Under the pieces are notes generated by a model. It ran no database searches, was not told where the DNA came from, and saw only the letters and a list, made by a program, of their open reading frames with translations. A stretch of 64,000 bases of DNA from positions 1-64,000 of the forward strand of contig CAYNVS010000012.1 in assembly GCA_964400725.1 (NCBI GenBank), given 5' to 3'. Each line of letters starts with the position of its first letter. Position 1 is the first letter of the stretch. Position numbers and translations under genes: made by a program. Shown one piece after another: positions 16,972 to 25,276 of the stretch. This DNA is from CAYNVS01 sp964400725. Its GTDB lineage: Bacteria; Myxococcota_A; SURF-8; CAYNVS01.

Positions 16972-19560
16972 TCATTCGTTTTCAAACGGGATGGAATAAC
17001 GCACCGGAATCGGGTCGCCGTTGAAAGCCGGGAAACGCAGTTTTACTAGCGTCTGCTTTACGCAGTCGCCCAGCGTCGTTTTGCGGAATTTTTCCGCCGC
17101 GATTTTAACGCCCGACGGCGCGCCGTCCTTCTCTATTACGAACTCGACCACAAGCTCTCCCGATATGGCGTCGTGGCCGCGCAGATAAGATTCGTAGCAG
17201 TATTTGAACTTGGCTCGGTTTCGGTCGAAAGTGTTTTTAATCGCCGCCGGACTGAGGGTATCTTTGCCTGCGGCCGGCTCGGAATTCCCTCCCATTCCTG
17301 TTTTTTTCGCGGTCGGACCGATTTCCTGCACTTTGTTGGCCGCGACAAGGGCGTTCTTATTGCCGTTCTCGCCAACCAAGTTTTCTTCTTTAAAGTCGCC
17401 GCCAAGCATTGATTTTGCGGCATCCTTATCGCTTTTTTCGCCGGAGCCGGACTGAGCTTTCTTGTCGCCGTCCTTCGTCTTCTGAGCCGAATTTTCGACT
17501 GCGCCTTTCTGTCCCGCGTTGTCCGCCGCTTTTTCAAGCGCCGATTTAACCGCGTCGCTCTCGACCATGATTTGAGCGTTGTTCAGCTTTTCGCGGTCTG
17601 GCGCGTCCGGGCGGTTCGTCTTTTCCGATTTCATCCCGGCGCTTATCGCCGCCGCAATTACGACGCCTATTATTACGGCCGCCGTCGTGGCTATTACAAA
17701 CGAGCGCGGTATTTTATGCTTGGAAGGCTCCGGGTGAATCGTAACGGCGCGAGGCTTCTGCGGCTCTATTTTGGGCTCTTTCGTCGGTTCCTTTTTTTCT
17801 TCTTTGGGCTTCTCGGCCTCTTTGGGAGCCTCGACGATTTTAAGTTTGGGCTCTTCCTTTTTGGCGGGTTCGGGCGCCGGTTTGGCGGGCGGCGCAGAAG
17901 AAACCGCTTCCGCCTTCGGTTTTGTCTCGATTTTGGGTTCAGGCGTAGGCTGAATGGGCTTAATATCCGTTTTTGAAGCGATTTGTTCCGGTTTTGCCGC
18001 CGGTTTAATCGCCGGCTCGGTTTTTGCAGCGCTGGAAATAAGAGGAGAAGGCGCGATTTTTACCCTCGCGGAAGCCTGTTCCGGCTTTGGAGCCTGCGCC
18101 GGTTTCGCCGCTTCCGAAACCGTTTTTGCGGGTTCTGCGGCTGTTTTGACAGGCTGAGTTTGGGCGGGTTTCGAGTCGTCTTTAACGACCGGAATAATTT
18201 GCGCGGACGCTTCGGGTTTTGTTTGAGCCGGAGCTTTCGCCGGTTCGGAAGCCGTCGTTAAAGCCGGTTTGGCTTCGGTTTTTTTAGCCTCTGCAACCCT
18301 GCGGGCCGCGCCTGATCCCCACTCGTCGAAAAAGACGCTCTTGTCGGGCTTGTCGTCCGCGGGGCGGATTTGGCCGGGAGCCGCCTTTACGTCGGCTATA
18401 GTGTCCGACTCGCCGGTCTTTTCCTCGATTGTAATGGAATCGGCTCCTTGCGCGATTTTAATCTCGGCTTCTTTTTTGGCCGCTTCTTCCATTTTCCGAA
18501 GAGCGTTGGCTTGACGATTGGTTATCTCGTCGATTGTAATTTCAAGGTCAAGGTTTGTCTCCGCCTCGGTTGGCGCGGGCGCCGGTTTTGGCTCTTCTTT
18601 TACCGCGGGTATTATTTGGGTTGCGGACTCCGGTTTGGCCTGCGCGGCCTGTTTGACGGGGGCGTGTTCAGGCGCGGGCGCCGGTTTTGGCTCTTCTTTT
18701 ACCGCGGGTATTATTTGGGTTGCGGACTCCGGTTTGGCCTGCGCGGCCTGTTTGACGGGGGCGGATTCAGGCGCGGGCGCCGGTTTTGGCTCTTCTTTTA
18801 CCGCGGGTATTATTTGAGTTGCGGATTCCGGTTTAATATTTTGTTCTTTCTCCGGTTCTCCGAAAGTAATTTCCTTTATTTCCGCTATTCTGGGCGGAAC
18901 CGCCGCCGGTTTGACCAAAGGCTGCGGTTTGTCTTCCTTAATCGGCGCGATTGTTTGCAGCGTCATTCCCGCCCGTAAATCAGGTTTAGACGCCGCGGGC
19001 TGCTCCTGCGGTTTGGGGCGCGGTTGAGGCTGCGCCTGCGCCCTCATTTTTTGCGCCGCTTCCGCCGCGGCTTTGCGTTTGGCGGCTTCTTTTTCGCGGG
19101 CGATTCGTTCCAGCTCCTCTTCTTCCTGCATCAGCTTGAGGGCTATTTCGTCGAGCTCCGCAGCTTTCTTTTCCTCTTCGCGCCGCTTTAAATAGGCTGC
19201 CGCCTGCGCCGCGTACAAATACAGCGCGGGAGCCTCAATCAACGGAAGCCATCCGGCCATCCCTTGATTCCATACAAGCGTTTCCGGCTTTATTTTTCCT
19301 TCGATGAAAAGCTGGCAGATTTCCTCGGCGGTCGCCTCGCGGTAATTCTCGTCGGTCTCTTCGTAGCACCAGTTCTCAGCCGCTGGAATCGGCGCCTGAG
19401 CGTATAAATGCTCCGGGTTGTTCGACGGCTCGGCAACAAGCGAGCGGACGTAAAATTTATTCTGGCAGGAATGACACCGAACCTTGAGGTAGCTTCTCTC
19501 GACGAACTTGTCTTCCCCTACGTGGCATTTTGCTCTGCAAGACGGGCAGGAAAAAAGCAT
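16972..19560 (-). CDS. Zinc-ribbon / GYF-domain / TonB-like (AgmX/PglI-type) protein
   Basis: This is an 862-residue modular protein. Residues 1-40 form an MJ0042-type zinc ribbon (Cys5, Cys8, Cys29, Cys32). Residues about 65-110 resemble a GYF_2 domain (ENYREATAEEICQLF, then VWNQGMAGWLPL). Next come a charged coiled coil, three 33-residue repeats (PESATQIIPAVKEEPKPAPA) and a long Ala/Pro/Lys region. One membrane helix lies at about 620-645. The final 95 residues form an AgmX/PglI-type TonB-like domain with FDRNRAKFKYCYES and LGDCVKQTLVKLRFP (paired Cys). The N-terminus is therefore cytoplasmic and the C-terminus periplasmic. In Myxococcus such proteins belong to the gliding or envelope-spanning machinery; here that role is inference. 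Confidence 0.82.
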   Translation of the reverse strand: MLFSCPSCRAKCHVGEDKFVERSYLKVRCHSCQNKFYVRSLVAEPSNNPEHLYAQAPIPAAENWCYEETDENYREATAEEICQLFIEGKIKPETLVWNQGMAGWLPLIEAPALYLYAAQAAAYLKRREEEKKAAELDEIALKLMQEEEELERIAREKEAAKRKAAAEAAQKMRAQAQPQPRPKPQEQPAASKPDLRAGMTLQTIAPIKEDKPQPLVKPAAVPPRIAEIKEITFGEPEKEQNIKPESATQIIPAVKEEPKPAPAPESAPVKQAAQAKPESATQIIPAVKEEPKPAPAPEHAPVKQAAQAKPESATQIIPAVKEEPKPAPAPTEAETNLDLEITIDEITNRQANALRKMEEAAKKEAEIKIAQGADSITIEEKTGESDTIADVKAAPGQIRPADDKPDKSVFFDEWGSGAARRVAEAKKTEAKPALTTASEPAKAPAQTKPEASAQIIPVVKDDSKPAQTQPVKTAAEPAKTVSEAAKPAQAPKPEQASARVKIAPSPLISSAAKTEPAIKPAAKPEQIASKTDIKPIQPTPEPKIETKPKAEAVSSAPPAKPAPEPAKKEEPKLKIVEAPKEAEKPKEEKKEPTKEPKIEPQKPRAVTIHPEPSKHKIPRSFVIATTAAVIIGVVIAAAISAGMKSEKTNRPDAPDREKLNNAQIMVESDAVKSALEKAADNAGQKGAVENSAQKTKDGDKKAQSGSGEKSDKDAAKSMLGGDFKEENLVGENGNKNALVAANKVQEIGPTAKKTGMGGNSEPAAGKDTLSPAAIKNTFDRNRAKFKYCYESYLRGHDAISGELVVEFVIEKDGAPSGVKIAAEKFRKTTLGDCVKQTLVKLRFPAFNGDPIPVRYSIPFENE
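18573..18834 (-). repeat. 99-bp tandem repeat inside the AgmX-type gene
   Basis: Copies begin at 18573, 18672 and 18771, exactly 99 bases (33 codons) apart, the last partial. They are nearly identical at base level, which points to recent expansion. They encode the Pro/Ala/Lys spacer units carrying PESATQIIPAVKEEPKPAPA. Confidence 0.9.
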
Positions 19561-19589
19561 GTTTACATCCGGCGTGATAAATATTTAGG

Positions 19590-21146
19590 TTATTTCGCGT
19601 CGGGAACGCATACCGATACGGGAAGAGAGGACGCCCCGGCGCTCTTTGTCTTGCAGCTCCATCCGGAGCCGCAATCGGCGTCTTCCGCGCATAGTATCGT
19701 GCACTTCTTCTCCGATTTGAGGCACAGCGAGTTGGCGCAGTTTTTGCTCGAAAGCTCCGATGTCGTGGCGGCGCACGTCTGGCCGAACGCGAGCGAGCCG
19801 GACGGCTTCATGCAGCGCCCCGTGTATTTATCCTCGCCGTTCTTGACGTAAAGCGCGCCGCAAACTTCGTCTGAGGGGCAGTCCGCGTCCTTCAAGCAGT
19901 CGTCAAGCGACCCTTCATACGGCTTGCACATTTCAATCTGCGCCGTTTTGGCGCCAGCGACCGGATATTTTTTCATTTTGCAGTCGTACGACGCCGGGCA
20001 TTCCGCGAAAATTCCCAAACCCGAGCCGTCGATGCGGCGGCAGGGGCGGGTGCATATTCCGTCGGCGCAGTTCTGCGACTTGCAGACGCCGTCGGTCGGA
20101 CAGGCCGCGCCGTAATCGGCTCCGCCTTCGGTCTCTTTGGAGCACGAGCGTTTAAGCTCTCCCATGTCGTCTTCGGTTATGCCCATAGACACGCCGATGC
20201 ACAACTCGCCGTTAGAGCACTGCGAATCTTGGTAGCAAAATTTACGCGAGCCGTTGGGCGTCGCGCCCCAATTCTTTTGAACGCAGTAAGAACCCCAAAC
20301 AGCCGGGCCGCCATAGTAAAACTGAAGCATGTAAACGTCGCGGCACTGCATCGAAGAGGGACAATCGGAGTCGGACGCGCAAACTGCGCTGCAATACTGC
20401 GAATTGTCGAGCGGGTTGTATTTGCACCAATCGGCCTCGCATTCCGTAGTCGAGTCGCACGCCTCGCCGGTTTTAGCCGCGCACGGCACAAGAGGCTGGC
20501 AGGAATTGACGAGTCCGTCCATGTCCCAGCTTGGCCAAAATCCGTTGCACATCATCCCTTCGGCGCAGTCGGAGGCGCCTTTGCATATCTTGCCGTCGCC
20601 GCGCGCGCACATATAGGAGTCGAGGTAAACCGTCGATTCGATGTGATAGCCGACCTTAACGCATCCGAACCCTTCGCCGCAGTCGTTTACGATTTCGTCG
20701 GTCGTATCCGGCACGCACTCTCTCGTGCATTCTCCGAAGAAGCAGGCGTAACCCGGCGGGCATTCGTCTCCGGACTCGCATGGGCGGCCGCAAACTCTGC
20801 ACTTCTCGGTGCCGATCTTTCTCGCGCACGGATCAACCTCTTCCTCGTCGATTTCCGGCTCGGACGCTTCTTCTTCCGCGACTCCTTCTTCCTCGGCGGC
20901 GGCTTCTTCTTCCGCGAGCTCTTCGGGCTCTTCGACCGGCGGTTCGGGCGTCTCTTCAACCGCTTCTTCGGCTATTTCTTCAACGATCTCGTCTTCAGCG
21001 GCGGACTCATCCGACGACGTCTCGTCTGCGTTTTCGTTAAAGTCCGAGTCGCCGTTATTGTCCGAGCTTCCCGACGACGAACACCCCGCAAAAATCGACA
21101 GCGCCAACAACGCCGCGAACAAGAAAACAGCCGAATGCTTTTTCAT
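19590..21146 (-). CDS. Cys-rich surface lipoprotein with acidic tether
   Basis: The 518-residue protein has a lipoprotein signal (IFAGC lipobox, Cys22), followed by Ser/Asp/Asn and then a run of about 80 Glu/Ala/Pro-rich acidic residues that acts as a tether. The remaining 380 residues hold many short Cys repeats of the form CxxxxxCPxGYxCxxGxC, the pattern found in Dickkopf-like and other extracellular disulfide-rich modules in myxobacteria. No catalytic motif is seen. It is probably displayed on the outer membrane. It lies 29 bases upstream of the AgmX-type gene on the same strand. Ligand and role are unknown. Confidence 0.75.
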   Translation of the reverse strand: MKKHSAVFLFAALLALSIFAGCSSSGSSDNNGDSDFNENADETSSDESAAEDEIVEEIAEEAVEETPEPPVEEPEELAEEEAAAEEEGVAEEEASEPEIDEEEVDPCARKIGTEKCRVCGRPCESGDECPPGYACFFGECTRECVPDTTDEIVNDCGEGFGCVKVGYHIESTVYLDSYMCARGDGKICKGASDCAEGMMCNGFWPSWDMDGLVNSCQPLVPCAAKTGEACDSTTECEADWCKYNPLDNSQYCSAVCASDSDCPSSMQCRDVYMLQFYYGGPAVWGSYCVQKNWGATPNGSRKFCYQDSQCSNGELCIGVSMGITEDDMGELKRSCSKETEGGADYGAACPTDGVCKSQNCADGICTRPCRRIDGSGLGIFAECPASYDCKMKKYPVAGAKTAQIEMCKPYEGSLDDCLKDADCPSDEVCGALYVKNGEDKYTGRCMKPSGSLAFGQTCAATTSELSSKNCANSLCLKSEKKCTILCAEDADCGSGWSCKTKSAGASSLPVSVCVPDAK

Positions 21147-21330
21147 TTACAATCTCCTCGAATGGAATTCGCGTTTATAATATAGAACTGAATAACTATA
21201 CCAGACGCTATTCTCCTTTCAAACAAATTTTAAAAATTTAAACCGTTTCTCGATAATTTTTCCTTAGCAATCCCTAATTTTTGCAAAAATCGGGGACGGG
21301 GCGTACGCGTCCGATGCGTTTGCCGCCTTC

Positions 21331-21358
21331 TTTTCATTTTAAAAGATTATGTTATAAT
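21331..21358 (+). promoter_or_regulatory. Candidate promoter with a consensus -10
   Basis: A perfect TATAAT lies at 21353-21358, 12 bases before the ATG of the next gene. The -35 (TTTTCA at 21331-21336, 16-base spacer) is poor. If used, the leader would be only a few bases long. Confidence 0.35.
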
Positions 21359-21369
21359 TATACGGCTTA

Positions 21370-22983
21370 ATGCGAATAAGGCTTTTGATGAATGAGTTGA
21401 AACCGGCGGCGTCGGCGGGGTTGTTTGCGCTTGCGCTCCTGCTTGCCGCCTGCGGCGGAACGGGCTCAAGCAGGCTGGAATGCCCGTACGACCGCGTTGC
21501 GTTGGGCGGAAAGTGCGTCTGCGCTTCGGGCGTAGAGATAGACGGCAAGTGCGTTTCGGCGGACGAAGACGAGGCGGATTACGTTGAGGATAGCGCCGCG
21601 CTAGAATACGACGAAGACGGCGGCGAATACGAAGACGGAACGCCGGAATCGCCGGATGAGGACGATGCGGCGGAGGAAGGCGCCGAGGGCGGAGAAGGCG
21701 AGCGCGAAACGGCTGAATTTACGTTTGCGCAGCCGCAAATCTTATACCACACAAGAAAAGTTTGGGACGCGAAGCTGTCGAGCTTTGGCGTAATATTGTT
21801 CGCGTCCAACAGACTGGACGAGACGCTGCCGCGTTACGACATTCTTGGCGTCAAAACGACCGGCGGAAAAGAGTGGTTCGTCGGCAACGTAACGTGGGAT
21901 TTCAGCCCGCAGTACGACTGGTTGCCGTTCGAGTTTACGCCCGACGGCAAAAGCGTCGTTTACTCCAACGATTTCAGCTCGGTTTCCAACCTTTATATTT
22001 CCTCAGTAGAAGGCGGAACCCCGCAGTTCATAACCGACTACTGCTACCCTATGCGATGGGCTGTTTCCGACGACGGGAAATACATAGCTTACGGAATCGG
22101 CGCGCCGGACGAAAACGGACTTATACGATATCTTTTCTCCCGCAGGCTTGACCTTTCGGACGACTCTCATAAGGTCGGAAAAAACGTCGTTCCCGAATCC
22201 TTTCGTTTCGTAAAAGGAAGCGATTTGTTGGTTTACGGACAGGGCGCAAGCGCTTACGATTACTCGCTTTACGTCGTAAACTACGCCTCGACTTCCGGCG
22301 GAATGGCCGCTTCCGGCGTTTCTTCGCCTTTTTTCAAACTCGCCGCCGACGCTTCTGGCGTTTTCTATCAATCTTATAAAGCTGGTTCGCCCGACTGCGT
22401 CGAGCTTCGTTTTCTTTCTTTGAAAAATTACGAGAATTCAATTCTCGCGTTTATTTTTTGGCCTAAGAGCCGCTTCGTTCCCTCTATATGCGACGTTTTG
22501 TCGTCGCAAAATTACGCCGTCGTTTACGCGGAACCGACGGGAGCGGACTTTAGATATTCGTCGGCTGGTTTGTCGGGAGCCTACAACGGCGCGGTCGCAT
22601 CCGGAATGAGGCGCGACGCGGTTATGTCGCCGGACGGCTCGGTCTTATTCGTCCGGGACGGCGCAGGAGCGCTTTACGCGGCGGACGCGCTCAATGGAGG
22701 AAGCGCGCTCGTTACGACTTACGCCGCGCCAGACGCGAGAATATTTTTCTCGGACAAAGGACGCTTCGCGCTTTTTAAAGTAGTTCTTCCCGATTTGTTT
22801 CTTCAGTCGGGGAAAAGTTTCGTCGCGGCGTACGACCTGACCAATAAGAAGACGTATCTTCTAGCTCCCGCCCCGGATGGATGCGCGATTATGATGTCGG
22901 AGAGCGGCGGCAGCGTTTATTACGTAAACGTTGACGGCAATCTAGTTTCCGTCGCCGCGGATTTTAAATACGCGTTGGATTGA
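21370..22983 (+). CDS. Beta-propeller-like lipoprotein with acidic tether
   Basis: The 537-residue protein has an LLAAC lipobox (Cys28), a small Cys-containing module (LECPYDRVALGGKCVC, then IDGKCV), and an acidic Asp/Glu/Tyr/Gly tether to about residue 115. The rest is beta-rich with repeated TolB/WD40-like (PD40) units such as FTPDGKSVVYSND, VSDDGKYIAYG and MSPDGSVLFVRDG, so a propeller is likely. The start could also be the second Met, eight codons on. It is divergent from the Cys-rich lipoprotein at 19590-21146 and shares the tether style of 34169-35746. It may bind a surface polymer or protein; this is unproven. Confidence 0.75.
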   Translation: MRIRLLMNELKPAASAGLFALALLLAACGGTGSSRLECPYDRVALGGKCVCASGVEIDGKCVSADEDEADYVEDSAALEYDEDGGEYEDGTPESPDEDDAAEEGAEGGEGERETAEFTFAQPQILYHTRKVWDAKLSSFGVILFASNRLDETLPRYDILGVKTTGGKEWFVGNVTWDFSPQYDWLPFEFTPDGKSVVYSNDFSSVSNLYISSVEGGTPQFITDYCYPMRWAVSDDGKYIAYGIGAPDENGLIRYLFSRRLDLSDDSHKVGKNVVPESFRFVKGSDLLVYGQGASAYDYSLYVVNYASTSGGMAASGVSSPFFKLAADASGVFYQSYKAGSPDCVELRFLSLKNYENSILAFIFWPKSRFVPSICDVLSSQNYAVVYAEPTGADFRYSSAGLSGAYNGAVASGMRRDAVMSPDGSVLFVRDGAGALYAADALNGGSALVTTYAAPDARIFFSDKGRFALFKVVLPDLFLQSGKSFVAAYDLTNKKTYLLAPAPDGCAIMMSESGGSVYYVNVDGNLVSVAADFKYALD

Positions 22984-23036
22984 GCCGTTTCGAGGCTTGC
23001 AAGCCGTATCATTTTGAGAAGGCATATATTCGGCGC

Positions 23037-23065
23037 TTGACTTGTAATATAGCGCAATTCATAAT
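23037..23065 (+). promoter_or_regulatory. Sigma-70-type promoter for the lipoprotein at 23118
   Basis: TTGACT at 23037-23042 and CATAAT at 23060-23065 are separated by 17 bases, about 50 bases before the start codon. Confidence 0.65.
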
Positions 23066-23117
23066 TAAAACTTATAGCGGGAAGCGGTAACGAGCAGGCA
23101 AACAGGAGAAACTTACC

Positions 23118-24287
23118 ATGAAAAAAATATTTTTTACCTTCGCCTCCGCGTTTCTTTCGCTGTTCGTATTTGGCGGATGCGACGGAAATACGGGCGAGGC
23201 CTCGGTTGATTATTCAAAGGCGGCGTACGGCGCGCCGACCCAAGACGCGACTTATACCTTTAAAGGAAGCGTAGTTTGGACGAGCGAAACGAATTATTAC
23301 GCGGCGTACATAGGCGAAAAGACTATCGGAGGCAAAACTTATAAACGGCTGAAGGTCGGCTACGAAGTTACGAACGCTTCGCAGGTAACCGAAGCGACGA
23401 AAGGAAATGAATTCTGGATTAACGGCCCTGCGGACGGAAAGATTTCGCTGGCCGGAATAAGGCAGGCCGGAACTATGACGGCGACGCTCGACGCTCCGTT
23501 TGAGGTCGATCTCGAAGCTCCGGTCGGCGAGGAGCGGCCTGTAAACCTGACTGGAAATATAGTTTTAGATTCCGGCGGAAGCGGCTCGGCGACGGTTACT
23601 GGAACTTATAAAATTGTCGGCAAAAACGAAACCGCGGTTACTCCGATGGGTTCTATCGGAGGCTGTCTGCGTATGACGGGTTCGGGAACTATTTCGGGCG
23701 AATTCGTGGACGACGCCTTGAACGGGCTGAAGGTTGACGTCGAGGTTTATTATCATCCGACGTTGGGGTTGGTTAAATGGGACGTTCCGCTTATTAATTC
23801 GGGAATGGGTCTTGAGGAGAACGCGGAATACGGCAAACCCGATGCCGAAGGGTTCGCAACGATTAAGAAAGTTAGGATGATCGACGACGTCAATCCGGTT
23901 TTTTCTCTATCAACCTACGACGTCAATAAAGAATTCGACGCCGATAAAACGACTCACGCCAAGATGCTTTTAGAGCTGCGCTACGCCGACGAGAACGACG
24001 CAAAAACTCAGGCTGGTCTGCTCGGCTCCGGTCTTTCTATCGCCTTTACGACCGTATGGGGACAATTTAATTATACTCTTATCGAATCGCCGGTTTCAAT
24101 CTTTCATCCTGAAGACAACGGCAAGGGGATGAAATTCTATTACGCTTACGTCGATCAGGCGGCGAAAAACGAGCCGGGAACAAACGGCATAATGTATAAG
24201 ATAACGGTTTCCAGACCCGCCGGAATGAAAGCGCTTCGCTGCACGGCTAGAATTCATTATAAAGTCGTCGATATGACTGAGAAATAA
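23118..24287 (+). CDS. Lipoprotein of unknown function
   Basis: The 389-residue protein has a lipoprotein signal peptide (FGGCDG, Cys21) and a beta-rich body without recognised motifs. Inside are NLTGNIVLDSGGSGSATVTG and repeated Tyr/Thr/Val strands. There are very few Cys residues after the lipobox and no acidic tether, unlike the neighbouring surface lipoproteins. A GGAGAAAC ribosome binding site and a good promoter precede it, so it forms its own transcript. A convergent hairpin separates it from the next gene. Confidence 0.7.
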   Translation: MKKIFFTFASAFLSLFVFGGCDGNTGEASVDYSKAAYGAPTQDATYTFKGSVVWTSETNYYAAYIGEKTIGGKTYKRLKVGYEVTNASQVTEATKGNEFWINGPADGKISLAGIRQAGTMTATLDAPFEVDLEAPVGEERPVNLTGNIVLDSGGSGSATVTGTYKIVGKNETAVTPMGSIGGCLRMTGSGTISGEFVDDALNGLKVDVEVYYHPTLGLVKWDVPLINSGMGLEENAEYGKPDAEGFATIKKVRMIDDVNPVFSLSTYDVNKEFDADKTTHAKMLLELRYADENDAKTQAGLLGSGLSIAFTTVWGQFNYTLIESPVSIFHPEDNGKGMKFYYAYVDQAAKNEPGTNGIMYKITVSRPAGMKALRCTARIHYKVVDMTEK

Positions 24288-24326
24288 CCGGCGTTATAGA
24301 GCGCGTATCTTTGTTAATTATTATGA

Positions 24327-24353
24327 AAGGGCGGAATGAATAAGTCCGCCCTT
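24327..24353. terminator. Hairpin between convergent genes
   Basis: A perfect 9-base-pair stem (AAGGGCGGA with TCCGCCCTT, 9-base loop) lies between two convergent genes. The T-run is weak on both strands, so terminator function is likely but not certain. Confidence 0.55.
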
Positions 24354-24400
24354 GAATTAGGCCAAACCGAAAACGCGGCGCGGCTTTTTTCGGCTATTTT

Positions 24401-25222
24401 TTAATTAGCAAACCACTTGTACATATAATTTCCGGCGCCCGTCTCGTACCTGTACCATTTACCGTCCGAAATCGCAACCCGTTTAACGGTCGTCGTTTTA
24501 TTTTTAATAATGCTGAAAACCTCGCCTACAACCTCTACGCTTACAACATCCGATAACGCGATATCCGATTCGCAAACATAATTGGCTATGTCGGACGCAT
24601 ATTCATCCGGGTTGTAATAAGCGACCGGCTCTCCGTTGACGACAGCGGTTGGAATTTGCGCCTTCAGCTCAATAACTCCGGTTTTCAAATTAAAACGAAT
24701 AAAGGCTTCCAGAGCTCCTTTTAGTTCCTCGTTAAAGGTTGCCCGCGCGTTCGTCAAACCGTCCTTTGTGTAAACCTCCAGCATTGCGATTTCAACGTCT
24801 TCGGATTGATTTAGATGCACCGTTCTCTTTAATACAAAATCCTCTTTGGACAATCCGATACGGAATTCGCCCATAGCCTCGAATGTAACGTCAACTGGCG
24901 TTTTGGAGTTTAGTTCGCCATCCAAATCCAATTTGTATTCGCCCGCCATTTCTCCCGTCTTTGCCAGCGCGGCTTGAAAAGTTTTTTCCGCCGTTTTAAG
25001 CGTAACGCTTACTGCCTCTTCCGCTTTAACGGCTCCTTTATTAGTATAAGGCGGAACGTAAACTCGTATTTTATGGGGATCGTAGGAATTTAAATCAACA
25101 AGCGGAGATACGTAAACGATAGTATCCTCGAGCGGCGGCGTGTTCTGTTTCGAATTTTCAGAGGTACAAGCGAAGGCATTAAAAAATGCCAATACTGCAA
25201 TAAAGAACGTATTAGTTTTCAT
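24401..25222 (-). CDS. Lipoprotein downstream of the metalloprotease
   Basis: The 273-residue protein has a signal peptide with FNAFAC as its lipobox and a beta-rich body that includes EEAVSVTLKTAEKTFQAA, IEMLEVYTKDGL-like strands and KRVAISDGKWYRYETGAG near the end. AAGGAGG precedes the ATG. It starts 54 bases after the metalloprotease stop on the same strand and shares its AT-rich composition, so the two may be a cotranscribed, transferred unit. A role as partner, substrate or inhibitor of the protease is conceivable but unsupported. Confidence 0.65.
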   Translation of the reverse strand: MKTNTFFIAVLAFFNAFACTSENSKQNTPPLEDTIVYVSPLVDLNSYDPHKIRVYVPPYTNKGAVKAEEAVSVTLKTAEKTFQAALAKTGEMAGEYKLDLDGELNSKTPVDVTFEAMGEFRIGLSKEDFVLKRTVHLNQSEDVEIAMLEVYTKDGLTNARATFNEELKGALEAFIRFNLKTGVIELKAQIPTAVVNGEPVAYYNPDEYASDIANYVCESDIALSDVVSVEVVGEVFSIIKNKTTTVKRVAISDGKWYRYETGAGNYMYKWFAN

Positions 25223-25276
25223 GGAATCCTCCTTTTCGTCCTATTGATTCATTAACCACGGTTACTTAATCCTCTT

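Noticed and set aside
18269..21180. Long plus-strand frames rich in Ser, Arg and Phe opposite the AgmX-type and Cys-rich genes
   Set aside because: They are antisense shadows of low-complexity Ala/Pro/Glu codons; the minus-strand frames carry signals, motifs and starts.
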